Below are positions 1 to 9,070 of a DNA stretch of 10,297 bases, one piece after another. The stretch lies in assembly GCA_002839125.1 (NCBI GenBank), contig PGXI01000049.1, positions 1 to 10,297 of the forward strand, in the 5' to 3' direction. Position 1 is the first letter of the stretch, and every line of letters begins with the position of its first letter. Position numbers and translations under genes: made by a program. The notes beneath the pieces are model-generated. The model worked only from the letters and a program-made list of their open reading frames with translations, was not told where the DNA came from and made no database searches. The stretch is from Tenericutes bacterium HGW-Tenericutes-5 (GTDB taxonomy: Bacteria; Bacillota_I; Bacilli_A; Izemoplasmatales; Hujiaoplasmataceae).

Positions 1-122
1 ATTAAGAAAGTATATAATAAAAATCCTGTTGAAATAATAATTAAAAAGATTGCATCAACAAAAACGGTCAAAGCGACAATTCTTCTTGATAAACTTATCT
101 TTTTCTCACTTTTCTTTCCCAT
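1..122 (-). CDS. N-terminus of a membrane protein, third gene of the operon; possibly a SipW-type signal peptidase (partial)
   Basis: The frame stays open from an ATG at 122-120 to the window edge, giving about 40 residues. They begin MGKKSEKKISLSRR and continue into one strongly hydrophobic stretch of about 22 residues. This basic head followed by a membrane segment (positive-inside, N-in) suits either a type I signal peptidase or any single-anchor membrane protein. The catalytic Ser and Lys regions of a peptidase would lie outside the window and cannot be checked. A GGAG at 135-132 sits 9 bases before this ATG. A second in-frame ATG at 128-126 would share the A of the preceding TGA stop (TGATG), but it lies only 3 bases from the GGAG, so the ATG at 122 is preferred. 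The peptidase idea rests only on position: genes for SipW-dependent secreted proteins commonly neighbour a dedicated SipW. The coding call is fairly safe; the function is a guess. Confidence 0.6.
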   Translation of the reverse strand, partial: MGKKSEKKISLSRRIVALTVFVDAIFLIIISTGFLLYTFL

Positions 123-127
123 AAACA

Positions 128-3100
128 TCAACTCCAAGTTCTAAAGAAATCAAACAATCCAAACGGCTTATCGCCGGTTACATCTGCTCGGTATATTTTT
201 ATATCAAATCTTCTAGTTCTATTAGCTTCAGAATAAGTGATGTAGTAATATTTTCCGTTGTAATCTTTACTAGAAGTAAAGGTTAAATCATCCACATCAT
301 CTAAGGTGAAGGTTGTAAAATCTATTTCATATGTATACATGTCATTTAAGTATTGGTCGTATGGCAAAATAACTTCGAAAATATAGAAACCAGCTCGATT
401 ACGACCAAACCTGTAATTATAATCGCTTCCATCAGTGTAGATAAATTGAGTCATTGAGTTATACTCACCGCTTACACGGCTAAATGTAGGATAATATAAT
501 GGATTATTTTCATCTGGATTAGGATCAGCGAATGTCGAATCTTTTGAATGAACATAAAGATTATAAACATTAATTTGAACAACTTCAGTAAACTCGGAAG
601 TGTTCTTAGCTAATACACAAACATCCTGATCATCACAGTAATAAATGTCGAATATCAAAGTAACGTTATAAGTAATGTCATTAACTTTAATGTTATAGTA
701 AACTTGTGAATTACCATCTTCTGAAGTCACTCGATATCTAATAAAGATATTGTCTTCACCAACAACTTCGGTGAAATCGGCAGCTAATACGCCTTTTTCT
801 TCATCGGTTGAAAGGTTATTAACCTCAGGGCTATAATAGCCGTTTGCGGACCAGTCTGACCTGGTTGGATCATATCTTGACACAGTCGCACCTAAAGGTA
901 AATAATCTAACATGTATGGATAGTAAGACTCCAAAGGAATGTTATTAACTTGGCCATAAACTCTGAAGTATTCATAATCAATTTCGTCAGCTCCATCATA
1001 GTCAATACCAAAGAAATAAACTGCTGGGTTATAAATTTGAGTTATATCACCATTAGCAGCGTTGGTTATATCCATTGTTGGATATTTAGACTCTGAGGCG
1101 ATCGGTGTAAATTTAATATCAGTTAAATATGCACTTGTTCCTTCAAGTTTTGTAATTTCTAATTCGGCAAAAGTAATTGTGCCTACAGTAACACCACGGT
1201 TATATGTAAGTGTAAATGTATAAGTTCCTGGTAAAGTTTCTGAACCCATATCAATTATCAAATAGTCGTTAGAAGAATATGTTAATCCAACTATATTTGT
1301 AATTGGTTGTAAAGCAAAATCTACACCAACAACACTAATTTCAATATGTTCAGGATCAGTTAGTTCCACACTGTAATCGACAGGCCCTGACATATCATCT
1401 GAGGTATCGAATCCTAAATCAATTTCAAATCTGGTTGTTAAAGCTTCTCTTGTTGTGGTGATATTATTTAGCGGTACATCGTTTCCATCTTTATAAGCAG
1501 CGGTTAACTCAACTGTTCTTTCAATAATTGTATGTGTAAATGTTTGAGTTGTTGAACCATTTTCAGCTGTAATATCATATTGGATAGTATAAGTTTTATA
1601 ACCATTGCTATAAGTGGTATTAGTTAACTGCGCTCTAGTTACAGTCGCAAAATTTGAGATTGAAAAACTATCTGCGTACATAAAACTAATATCATAATAG
1701 GTATTCGACAAATATTCTCTGTACAAAGGATCTAAAGGATCAATTGTTTGTGTTGTGAAGTTCGATGTAGTTCCATTAATACTAGGAACTTTACCCATAT
1801 TTATGTAAGTAGTAAAACTCGTTCCTGATGGGCTGAAATCATTATTATATGAATAATAATCTAAATCCTCGATAATCGCTTGATTAGAAGCCGCTTTATC
1901 AAAGTTAACTGTATAAATAGTTGAAGCAGAGAAATAACTATATTTAATTCGGTAATTTCCCGCTTTTAATAAAGCGTCATTAAAATTAAAGGTTATTTCA
2001 TATATTCCCCCAGCAGTAACTGCCACAGAGGATACTGAGTAATGATCACTGTCAACTTCTACTTCACTAACACCATCCATATAATATAAAGTAAAGTTAT
2101 CAATAAAATCATAACCTTCATTTAAAATTCCTTTTCCATCATTAAAGATAAGTTTTAAACTACCATTATAATTCACGTCACCCCTTGCGGTAATATCTAA
2201 TGTTGATGGTTGAGGATTAGTATATTCAGTCGAAGTATTAAGGGTAATATTCCCTCCACCATTAAATGCAACATATTGAATACCAGTGGTTCCACCAGTA
2301 TTAGTAATATTTGGAGTGAAAATAATAAATACTTCATAATCGTTGTAATATAAAGTTTCAGCAAAAATCGGATCATTGATAAATGCTTCTGAGTAAACGC
2401 TAAAGTATCCTAAAGATTGTGGTGTTGTATTTGAAGTGATACTTTGAGATGGTAATGTTATATCTAATAAAGCAGGATATGATGTAGATATTTCATCATA
2501 CCTTTCTGGATATAGTAAAGAACTCAAATCTTTTAGGTATTCATTATGGAAACCTAAATAATCCCTTGTATCAGCATCGTATACAATCCATTCATCGCTG
2601 TCCCAAGTAGTAGTTGGAGATAAAGTTGTAGCATTTCTAACTAAAGTCCGGTCCATTGAACTTCCGTTGGTGCCCCAAGTCCATTCATTACCAGGATCTA
2701 CTCCAACAACAAATAAAGTGTCGATATCAGTTGTGCCATTGACTAATTTTATTGCATCATCACCGTTATATTGCATATTCGTAATATAATCAGCTAAATC
2801 TAACATCTCTTGATCTGCATCATCATTTACAATTAAATAAGTATCACCTGAGGCAAGCGTTCCACTTAAATTGATTGTTGTTCCAACCGAAGTGGATCCA
2901 CTTCGATAAATTTCTATTTTGTAAGTAGATAAATCAACATCTTCGCCAGTTCCATTAAATATTTCTATTGCATTATCAAGGTTTGAGTCTGAACCTTCAA
3001 CATACTCACTTATTATTAACTCATCAAGTCCATAATAATCCTCTTGCCTAGAGGCTATTAATGCATTTGAAGAGATTAGAGCATCAAAGATATTGAAACT

Positions 3101-6100
3101 TGCAGTAGTTAAAGCAGGGTTAAAAGCCTCCATACTAATCGTGAAGGTAATTTCTTTAGTTGCGTAATTTATCGTTGGTGAAGACAAAACAGTATTGCTA
3201 CCGCCATCTTCTACTAAAATTAAATTTTGTAGTGGTGAATTTGTTAATTCAGCTTTATCATTGTATCGAGTTTGATATAACGCTTCATATTGATCTATTA
3301 CCTGTTGATTTAGATTATTGGTTTGTGAAGGCGCTAAATTGTTATAATCTAACTCAGTAATCGATAAATTTAAATCTTCGTTGATTAATTCTATGTCAGC
3401 CGGACTAATATTTCTTGGTAAAACAGCACCAAACTCTTGTCCTGCTGTCGTTGAAAGAACGTACATACCGTTTTCTCTAACATTAGTACCAGTTCCACCA
3501 TCCGCGATACTTCTAAATCTATCTGCTAAAAGGTCGTATTCAGCGTAATAAATAAACTCTGTTAAATCTGTATCGGTTCTCATTGGAAAATAAGACCCAT
3601 ACATATATTCTCTTTCATCATCAGTTAATAAAGGATCAGTCCAATCTTCTGACAATTTAACATCATTAGGATCTTCTGTTATCCAAGGAATAGGCATAAT
3701 TCCTAAATAATAGTCATTTCCTCTTGTATATGCAGTATTTAAGGTAAACCCTGAAGACGGCTCAGTAGAGGTGGTTGTAGTTACTGTATGAAAATAATTG
3801 TAACTGCTTAATTGTTCAAATGTATTTCCTACCTGCCAATATAAGCTTGAATCAGCATCGTTATCAGTAAAAACTATTTTAAATCTATGAATATAATTAG
3901 AACCACTAATAGCATAACCTTGATAGTCAATATCTGTGACAGTCAAATCAATAGTAGGGTCTTCTGTGTAAACGAATCCCGCAAAAGCGCCTTGAGTGGT
4001 ATCATTATATTTTGCAGAATAATATATTGCGTCTGGAAATCTAAAGAAACGTAAAGAACTGGAAAAATTAACAACTTGGTCTAATCTACCAATCAAATCA
4101 ATATTTGGATCAGTGTTTACGATAAAGTCAAAGTTTCCGCCTGTCGAGGTCATAACACCGCTTAGCCCTCTTTGTAATCTTCCAAATATCCCCCCAAATC
4201 CAGCTTTTCCCATAGGATACTCACGACTAAATCCAGTTGGATATAAGTAAGTCTCTCTAGCGGATAGACTTTGATAATAACTTGCAATATTGTTTGAAGT
4301 TAAATTATTACCTAAAATCGAATTATAACTACCATTACTGATAACTTCAATCTTACCGTAATGAACTGCAGTTGTTATGTTAACTGTTGTGGTTGAACTA
4401 CCCAAAACATATGTAGCGCCTACGACACCACCAGCTACATCTGTAGAGGAAACTATTCCGTGGTTTAACATATTTCTCATGATGCTAAGTCCGTATCCAA
4501 TTACTCCTCCAGCAGAAGCATAAACCGGTGGTCTTTCTTCGGTTCCGTCTGTAGTTAAACCAGATACATCTGGATCACCGGAAGTTCCGATATATAAATC
4601 TTGTGATGTAGAATAAGTTCCTAGTGTATATTCTGCCCGGATTGCAGTTATTGTTGAAATGTTACCAAAATTCAAACTGTTAGAAAGAATCGAGTTTTGT
4701 ATTGTATCAACCAAACCCATACCAGAAGTAATTCCGCCTGCGCTTGATTCTCGATACAAGGATACTCCTAAAACTCCACCAGCTCTTGCAAACCGATAAG
4801 CTTTAACAATAACATCACCACTATTACTAGAGTCGTAAATTCTTGAATTGCCATCAAGAACCATTGAACTAACTCCACCAGCAATAATGCCGCCTGTGAA
4901 CGAAATAACTAAACCAGCATATGTTGAACTAGTTTCCGATGTAAAAGTTGTTGAAGTTGTTGCTGCATTATATAAAGATATATTACCTAAATTTGCGGAG
5001 TCTTGAATCGAACCTTTATTGAAAGTAACTAAACCTCCAACAAAAGTGTTCTTTGTTCCCAAAACACCATAAGTTGAGCTATCATAAGTAGTCGTTATAT
5101 CTCCAGAATTTATGGAATTAATTACACCTTTTGTTGCAATTGGTTGATTATTTATATTTTGAGTGTGCAAATCTCCAGCTAGATTGAAGTTGACTAAACC
5201 TGAGACATGAATGTTGTTAGCAGAACTATAACTACCATTTATTTCTGCGAATCTAATATTGCCTGCGTTCAAAGAATCTTTTAAATATTTATTCGCTGAT
5301 AAAGTCTTAGAAAAACCAGAAATGAATAATCCGTTACTACCCAAATTTACATTGACAACATTTATATCTCCATAATTATGAACATTTTCATAATTTACAT
5401 TAGTATTTAAAGTAAGCCCTGCAATGTTCAAAGTGGTTCCCATGGTTATTGTTGTATTTCCAGAGTTGTTCATAAAATTAATATTTGCATAATTTACGGA
5501 GTATTTAATTAAAGTATTATTGTTATTATTCGAATACATAAACGGCGAAATACTCGAATAAATATTAGAATCATAATTCATGTTTGAACAAGAAGTTTTG
5601 ACACCTTGAGCGTCAAATGTACAACTACCGTTATAAACTCTGGTTAAAGTTATATTTATAGCACTTGTGCTTACATCATAAATAGTCGCAGTATATTTAA
5701 ATGGGCTTATTATTGATCCGCTATAAGCAAACGTGCCATGATTATACAAAAGACCATACTCAACCGATTCAGATGTTTTCGAAACACCAATACCTGCCGA
5801 AATAACATCGGCTGTATTTGTTGAATATGTATAATTTATATTGCCTTCATTATAAAGATTTGCGAATCTGTATGAACTTCCAGATTCAAGTATTGGTGCT
5901 TTACCTTCAAGCATACCGAAAACGCCACCAACATATTGATAAGCAGGAACACCAGTTCTTTCTTTCACGCTACCGGCATAAAGATCGCCTTTATTGGTTA
6001 CTCCTACTAAATTATGAATAGCGGCCTCTGTATTATTAATTTTACCGATAATTCCACCGATAAATACATCAATTTCTAAAACGCCAGACGTTAAAATAAT

Positions 6101-8119
6101 ATCTGAAGTAGTTTCAAATCCGTAAATGTTACCCGTATTTAAGCTGTCATATATACTTAAACTAGAATCAGTAGCTGTAGCTCCAACAATTCCTCCAATA
6201 TAATATTCAGGATGAACTGCTTGTCCAGAAGAAAATGTATGAGAATCAAAATCAATATTTGCTTGATTTGAAACGCGATTAATAATACCAGAACCTCCAC
6301 CAACAACACTACCTAAATAAGTTTTGCTCAAGGCTTGATTTCCTAAATTTAAAGTTACGTCTAACAAAACATTTTCAATTGTAGCTCCAGTCATCTTACC
6401 AGCTATAGCACCCATATAAAATGTCTGTGAATAGATACCATTGGTATTTACTAGGTTGATTGTCGATTCAGAAAATATTATGTCTTTTACTTCTGCTCCA
6501 GCACCAAGTCTAGAGAAAAGTCCTGTATAATGCTCATTATTAACCGAATAGCCACCATTAATAGTTAGACCATAAATATAGAAATTATCAGTCAATACTA
6601 GAGGATCACCATTAGCGCCTGAGAAGGTGCCATAAAAAATCTTTGTTGGTACAACATATGACCCCGGAGCTAAAATGCTCATATCAATATCTGCAGTTAA
6701 AACATAGTCAGAATGTGCAAAATCCGTTCCATTTAGAACGGTATTTTTATTTAATAATTTTGAGAAAAATGCTAAGTCAAAAGCATTGTCTATTTGATAA
6801 ACTCCACCCACATAATCCAAGCCCTTTAAGATTGGATAACCATCTACTGGATAGAAATACCATGAATCACTATTATAAGTAAAAGCTCCAGATTTCAAAT
6901 CAGCAGTTGGTTCACCAGTTGCTAGTAAAGGATCTGGCACTTTAACAGTAAAATCAGTAATTGAATCATTATTAATATCAACATTTCCATCGAGATAAAC
7001 ATCTTCATCGTAAACTAAATTACTTGAACTTCCAGTAACGTTAACTATCTGTTGAGTTACTTCACCCAAGTCGACAATAACATTACCATTATTACTAAAA
7101 AGGACTGGTTCAATGGTAAACTTATTAATAAAGTTAGCATTAACTACTACTTTAGAAACAAAATATGAGTTTTCAAAATTACCAGCATTTGTATGTACAA
7201 TACCAGAGGCTTCAAAATCTTCTGACGATGTACCTACTAAATATCTAATACCCGCTTGAGTAACACTAGTTCTATTGTCAATTACATAAATATTTTCAAC
7301 GGAACCATATGTTGTAAAATTCGAACCTGTCCAAGTTTTTGGATCTGGCATATTAAACCCAACAACATTTGTTAGCTTTGTTAAATCGGGATGCATTTCT
7401 AATAACTCAGTATACATATCAATAAAACCAATGTTTCTGATAATACCTGCATTATAATTAAACATACCATAATATTCAGTCATTGCTATGTCAATAGTTT
7501 CTGGATTTGAGGTATCTTCATAAATTAAATATTCATGTCCAGAAAGGTAAAGATTTTTTATCTCAAATCCTTGTCCATCAAATATTCCCGTAAAATATCT
7601 TTCATAAAAACTTTGACTAACTGGATTGGCATCAGCGAAGATATATCCTATCGGGATAAATGTTTTTGATTTCATTACTGAATAATCGATATCTCTACCC
7701 AAAACATAGTGTTGATCCAATACTTCTTCTATCTTAGCATCACTCAACTTCACATCTTCAGTTGGATTACCGGTAATGTAAACTTCAGAGAAAGACACAT
7801 CTACAGAAAAACGATAAAGTTCTTCCGCAGTGTCAAAACGAATAATTTTTGTAGTATCGCAAGATGAAGCTCCAGCAGTACAAATTGTACTTCTATATTC
7901 CGTATATGTTATATAATCGGTGCTTTCTGTTTTATCAACAATTGTATCGTCCCAATCATAAGTACCATCAAAAATTACAAATCGGCTTGGATCCAATTGA
8001 TTAGGTAAAGCTTCTGTTATTTCCACAAAGAAACCAATATTTAAAAGTGCAAAAAGCATAGCGACTAATACCACTAAGCTATGTTTTATAATTGATAGTT
8101 TAAATAGATTATTTTTCAT
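128..8119 (-). CDS. Giant secreted surface protein, 2663 aa: GLUG-motif beta-helix, lamin-tail domain and beta-sandwich C-terminus
   Basis: This is probably an extracellular adhesin or matrix protein. The start is the ATG at 8119, preceded by AGGTG at 8129-8125; a longer reading from TTG at 8167 runs inside the upstream gene and lacks a ribosome binding site. Residues 1-37 form a Sec-type signal peptide (basic N-region, hydrophobic core at about 14-32, possible cleavage after TEA at 37). Residues of about 90-1310 hold the preludes and motifs of GLUG repeats: FTGIFDGQGFEIKNL near 175, then GGIVG, GGIIG, GGVFG, GGVLG, GGVIG, GGVVG and GGIFG, as in beta-helical surface proteins. A lamin-tail domain spans about 1700-1855 (LIISEYVEG, AIEIFNGTG, DAIKLVNG). 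Two similar beta-sandwich-like segments follow, marked ITAENGST near 2185 and VTSEDGNS near 2465. There are only six cysteines, in three local pairs (80/87, 833/844, 2495/2501). No LPXTG, C-terminal membrane segment or enzyme motif is visible. The frame is intact throughout. Its ligand or partner is unknown. Confidence 0.9.
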   Translation of the reverse strand: MKNNLFKLSIIKHSLVVLVAMLFALLNIGFFVEITEALPNQLDPSRFVIFDGTYDWDDTIVDKTESTDYITYTEYRSTICTAGASSCDTTKIIRFDTAEELYRFSVDVSFSEVYITGNPTEDVKLSDAKIEEVLDQHYVLGRDIDYSVMKSKTFIPIGYIFADANPVSQSFYERYFTGIFDGQGFEIKNLYLSGHEYLIYEDTSNPETIDIAMTEYYGMFNYNAGIIRNIGFIDMYTELLEMHPDLTKLTNVVGFNMPDPKTWTGSNFTTYGSVENIYVIDNRTSVTQAGIRYLVGTSSEDFEASGIVHTNAGNFENSYFVSKVVVNANFINKFTIEPVLFSNNGNVIVDLGEVTQQIVNVTGSSSNLVYDEDVYLDGNVDINNDSITDFTVKVPDPLLATGEPTADLKSGAFTYNSDSWYFYPVDGYPILKGLDYVGGVYQIDNAFDLAFFSKLLNKNTVLNGTDFAHSDYVLTADIDMSILAPGSYVVPTKIFYGTFSGANGDPLVLTDNFYIYGLTINGGYSVNNEHYTGLFSRLGAGAEVKDIIFSESTINLVNTNGIYSQTFYMGAIAGKMTGATIENVLLDVTLNLGNQALSKTYLGSVVGGGSGIINRVSNQANIDFDSHTFSSGQAVHPEYYIGGIVGATATDSSLSIYDSLNTGNIYGFETTSDIILTSGVLEIDVFIGGIIGKINNTEAAIHNLVGVTNKGDLYAGSVKERTGVPAYQYVGGVFGMLEGKAPILESGSSYRFANLYNEGNINYTYSTNTADVISAGIGVSKTSESVEYGLLYNHGTFAYSGSIISPFKYTATIYDVSTSAINITLTRVYNGSCTFDAQGVKTSCSNMNYDSNIYSSISPFMYSNNNNNTLIKYSVNYANINFMNNSGNTTITMGTTLNIAGLTLNTNVNYENVHNYGDINVVNVNLGSNGLFISGFSKTLSANKYLKDSLNAGNIRFAEINGSYSSANNIHVSGLVNFNLAGDLHTQNINNQPIATKGVINSINSGDITTTYDSSTYGVLGTKNTFVGGLVTFNKGSIQDSANLGNISLYNAATTSTTFTSETSSTYAGLVISFTGGIIAGGVSSMVLDGNSRIYDSSNSGDVIVKAYRFARAGGVLGVSLYRESSAGGITSGMGLVDTIQNSILSNSLNFGNISTITAIRAEYTLGTYSTSQDLYIGTSGDPDVSGLTTDGTEERPPVYASAGGVIGYGLSIMRNMLNHGIVSSTDVAGGVVGATYVLGSSTTTVNITTAVHYGKIEVISNGSYNSILGNNLTSNNIASYYQSLSARETYLYPTGFSREYPMGKAGFGGIFGRLQRGLSGVMTSTGGNFDFIVNTDPNIDLIGRLDQVVNFSSSLRFFRFPDAIYYSAKYNDTTQGAFAGFVYTEDPTIDLTVTDIDYQGYAISGSNYIHRFKIVFTDNDADSSLYWQVGNTFEQLSSYNYFHTVTTTTSTEPSSGFTLNTAYTRGNDYYLGIMPIPWITEDPNDVKLSEDWTDPLLTDDEREYMYGSYFPMRTDTDLTEFIYYAEYDLLADRFRSIADGGTGTNVRENGMYVLSTTAGQEFGAVLPRNISPADIELINEDLNLSITELDYNNLAPSQTNNLNQQVIDQYEALYQTRYNDKAELTNSPLQNLILVEDGGSNTVLSSPTINYATKEITFTISMEAFNPALTTASFNIFDALISSNALIASRQEDYYGLDELIISEYVEGSDSNLDNAIEIFNGTGEDVDLSTYKIEIYRSGSTSVGTTINLSGTLASGDTYLIVNDDADQEMLDLADYITNMQYNGDDAIKLVNGTTDIDTLFVVGVDPGNEWTWGTNGSSMDRTLVRNATTLSPTTTWDSDEWIVYDADTRDYLGFHNEYLKDLSSLLYPERYDEISTSYPALLDITLPSQSITSNTTPQSLGYFSVYSEAFINDPIFAETLYYNDYEVFIIFTPNITNTGGTTGIQYVAFNGGGNITLNTSTEYTNPQPSTLDITARGDVNYNGSLKLIFNDGKGILNEGYDFIDNFTLYYMDGVSEVEVDSDHYSVSSVAVTAGGIYEITFNFNDALLKAGNYRIKYSYFSASTIYTVNFDKAASNQAIIEDLDYYSYNNDFSPSGTSFTTYINMGKVPSINGTTSNFTTQTIDPLDPLYREYLSNTYYDISFMYADSFSISNFATVTRAQLTNTTYSNGYKTYTIQYDITAENGSTTQTFTHTIIERTVELTAAYKDGNDVPLNNITTTREALTTRFEIDLGFDTSDDMSGPVDYSVELTDPEHIEISVVGVDFALQPITNIVGLTYSSNDYLIIDMGSETLPGTYTFTLTYNRGVTVGTITFAELEITKLEGTSAYLTDIKFTPIASESKYPTMDITNAANGDITQIYNPAVYFFGIDYDGADEIDYEYFRVYGQVNNIPLESYYPYMLDYLPLGATVSRYDPTRSDWSANGYYSPEVNNLSTDEEKGVLAADFTEVVGEDNIFIRYRVTSEDGNSQVYYNIKVNDITYNVTLIFDIYYCDDQDVCVLAKNTSEFTEVVQINVYNLYVHSKDSTFADPNPDENNPLYYPTFSRVSGEYNSMTQFIYTDGSDYNYRFGRNRAGFYIFEVILPYDQYLNDMYTYEIDFTTFTLDDVDDLTFTSSKDYNGKYYYITYSEANRTRRFDIKIYRADVTGDKPFGLFDFFRTWS
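132..135 (-). promoter_or_regulatory. Ribosome binding site (GGAG) of the third operon gene, inside the end of the giant gene
   Basis: GGAG lies just before the giant gene's TGA stop (130-128). Its 9-base spacing to the ATG at 122 is workable, while its 3-base spacing to the ATG at 128 is poor, and this decides the start. Terminating ribosomes would land on the site, so translational coupling is likely. Confidence 0.5.
2550..3025 (-). other. Lamin-tail domain (LTD) coding segment within the giant protein
   Basis: Residues of about 1700-1855 carry the bacterial LTD signature. It opens with LIISEYVEGSDSN, followed by NAIEIFNGTGEDVDLSTY, then the GDTYLIVNDDA strand, DAIKLVNG, and a tryptophan- and aspartate-rich end before DYLGFHN. 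Bacterial LTDs are immunoglobulin-like folds on secreted or surface proteins and extracellular nucleases. They are thought to mediate binding or attachment. No nuclease domain is visible next to this one, so a structural or adhesive role is the simplest reading. The boundaries are estimated by eye. Confidence 0.75.
4190..7600 (-). repeat. Degenerate GLUG-type protein repeats (beta-helix segment of the giant protein)
   Basis: Residues of about 175-1310 repeat a loose pattern of a glycine-rich turn (GGxxG), then an I-x-N/D-S strand, then N-x-G-x-I/V. Examples are GMFNYNAGIIRNIGF, GGIVG with DSLNTGNIYG, GGLVTFNKGSIQDSANLGNI and GGVIG with NMLNHGIVSS. The unit recurs irregularly every 40-90 residues with long insertions. 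Divergence is high, so no DNA-level direct repeat is obvious; the duplication is old or held only at protein level. GLUG repeats are known from surface-exposed and adhesin-type bacterial proteins and are expected to stack as a right-handed beta-helix. Confidence 0.75.
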
Positions 8120-8123
8120 ATTT

Positions 8124-8129
8124 TCACCT
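8124..8129 (-). promoter_or_regulatory. Ribosome binding site of the giant gene, overlapping the upstream stop codon
   Basis: AGGTGA at 8129-8124 precedes the ATG at 8119-8117. Its first two bases belong to the TAG stop (8130-8128) of the upstream gene, so the two genes are 8 bases apart and the site lies where terminating ribosomes arrive. It fixes the start at 8119 and points to coupled translation. Confidence 0.7.
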
Positions 8130-9036
8130 ACCAACTTCCGCCCCAAGGTGGTGTTGCAAGACCCCAAACATTTTCTGGGCCACCTAGCGCTTGTACTGCT
8201 TCAACTGTTATACCAATCTGTAATGAGTATCCATCTGGATAAGAACCAAAATTCACTGTAGGTGGAAACGCCACTATTAAAGGTATAGTTGTTAAAGTAT
8301 TAACTGATGATTGATAATAAATATAGTTAAAATAACGACTTTCATAAGCTATGGCTTCATCTTGTGAATTGAGAATATTTGAACCCCTAATTACAAGGTT
8401 TCCATCAACATCCGCATCTTCAAGATTACCTGCTGATTTTATATAAAAATCTTCTGTTTGCGTTGCCGCATCAGTATAAACCCCGGTACTAACAAACTCA
8501 TATAAAACAGTGCCTGAAGAATCTCTAATATCATTATTAATGTCATAATAATAAGCAGTTTCATAAGAATCAATGTACCAATTAGATCCATAAAAAAGTG
8601 TTAATTCTCGCATAATATCATCATTCATATAAACAGATAACTCAGTAACACCTCCTAAATAGTCAGTATATGTAAGAGTTAATTGTTTATATATTTTTAC
8701 TCTAAAATATGTTGGAACATTACTTTGTACTGCAACATCTATTCTTAAATTTTCAATAAAATCATCAGCAGTCTCATTATCGATATTAACTAAATAAACC
8801 CCCGGCTTATAAACTCCAGGAGCAATCTCTACTTGTGAAGCAGACATTAGTCTTGATGAGCCATCATGGAAATAAATATCGAGTTCAACATCAACAACAC
8901 CCATATCGGTTTCATAATCGATATTTTGTTCTAATCTAGTAGTAAACCAAGCATATGTAACAAAGACAAAAGATGAAATTGCTAAAACTAACAAAATCAA
9001 AGAAAATATATATTGTTTTCTAGTTCGTTCAAACAT
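8128..9036 (-). CDS. Secreted TasA/camelysin-like protein with SipW-type signal peptide, 302 aa
   Basis: First gene of the operon, probably a small secreted matrix or filament protein. It starts with MFERTRKQ, then a hydrophobic core (about residues 9-27), then TYAWFTT. That layout matches the signal peptides handled by SipW-type peptidases, with likely cleavage after A29. The mature part resembles the TasA/CalY class: an early acidic segment (MGVVDVELDIYF), then PGVYKPG with VNIDNETAD (the usual PG turn and N-linked strand), a VPTYFRVKIYK strand, and a late GITVEAVQA strand before an aromatic end, PPWGGSW. There are no cysteines and no second membrane segment. The start is the ATG at 9036 with AAGG at 9050-9047; an in-frame TTG at 9072 abuts the terminator U-tract and has no ribosome binding site. 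Family assignment is by pattern only. Camelysin-type protease activity is not implied, and no metal site is apparent. Confidence 0.88.
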   Translation of the reverse strand: MFERTRKQYIFSLILLVLAISSFVFVTYAWFTTRLEQNIDYETDMGVVDVELDIYFHDGSSRLMSASQVEIAPGVYKPGVYLVNIDNETADDFIENLRIDVAVQSNVPTYFRVKIYKQLTLTYTDYLGGVTELSVYMNDDIMRELTLFYGSNWYIDSYETAYYYDINNDIRDSSGTVLYEFVSTGVYTDAATQTEDFYIKSAGNLEDADVDGNLVIRGSNILNSQDEAIAYESRYFNYIYYQSSVNTLTTIPLIVAFPPTVNFGSYPDGYSLQIGITVEAVQALGGPENVWGLATPPWGGSW

Positions 9037-9070
9037 ATTTTCTTTACCTTTCTTAAAGTGTCTTTTATAC

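Noticed and set aside
128..130. TGA read as tryptophan (Mycoplasma code) to fuse the giant gene with the next one
   Set aside because: Reading through stays in the wrong frame for the next gene and meets TAA within 10 codons, and a GGAG plus ATG restart right there, so TGA is a stop.
3160..3360. Plus-strand ORF of 66 codons, with similar ones at 5818-6021 and 6643-6882
   Set aside because: These are antisense shadows of the intact giant gene with no ribosome binding site and no recognisable protein character.
5500..5560. Asn-rich run (NNNNN) as a slippage or phase-variation tract
   Set aside because: It is a short mixed AAT/AAC run in an intact frame, too short and irregular for typical slipped-strand variation.
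8120..8167. Extension of the giant protein from a TTG at 8167
   Set aside because: It lies inside the upstream gene without a ribosome binding site, while the ATG at 8119 has AGGTG at the right spacing and starts a clean signal peptide.
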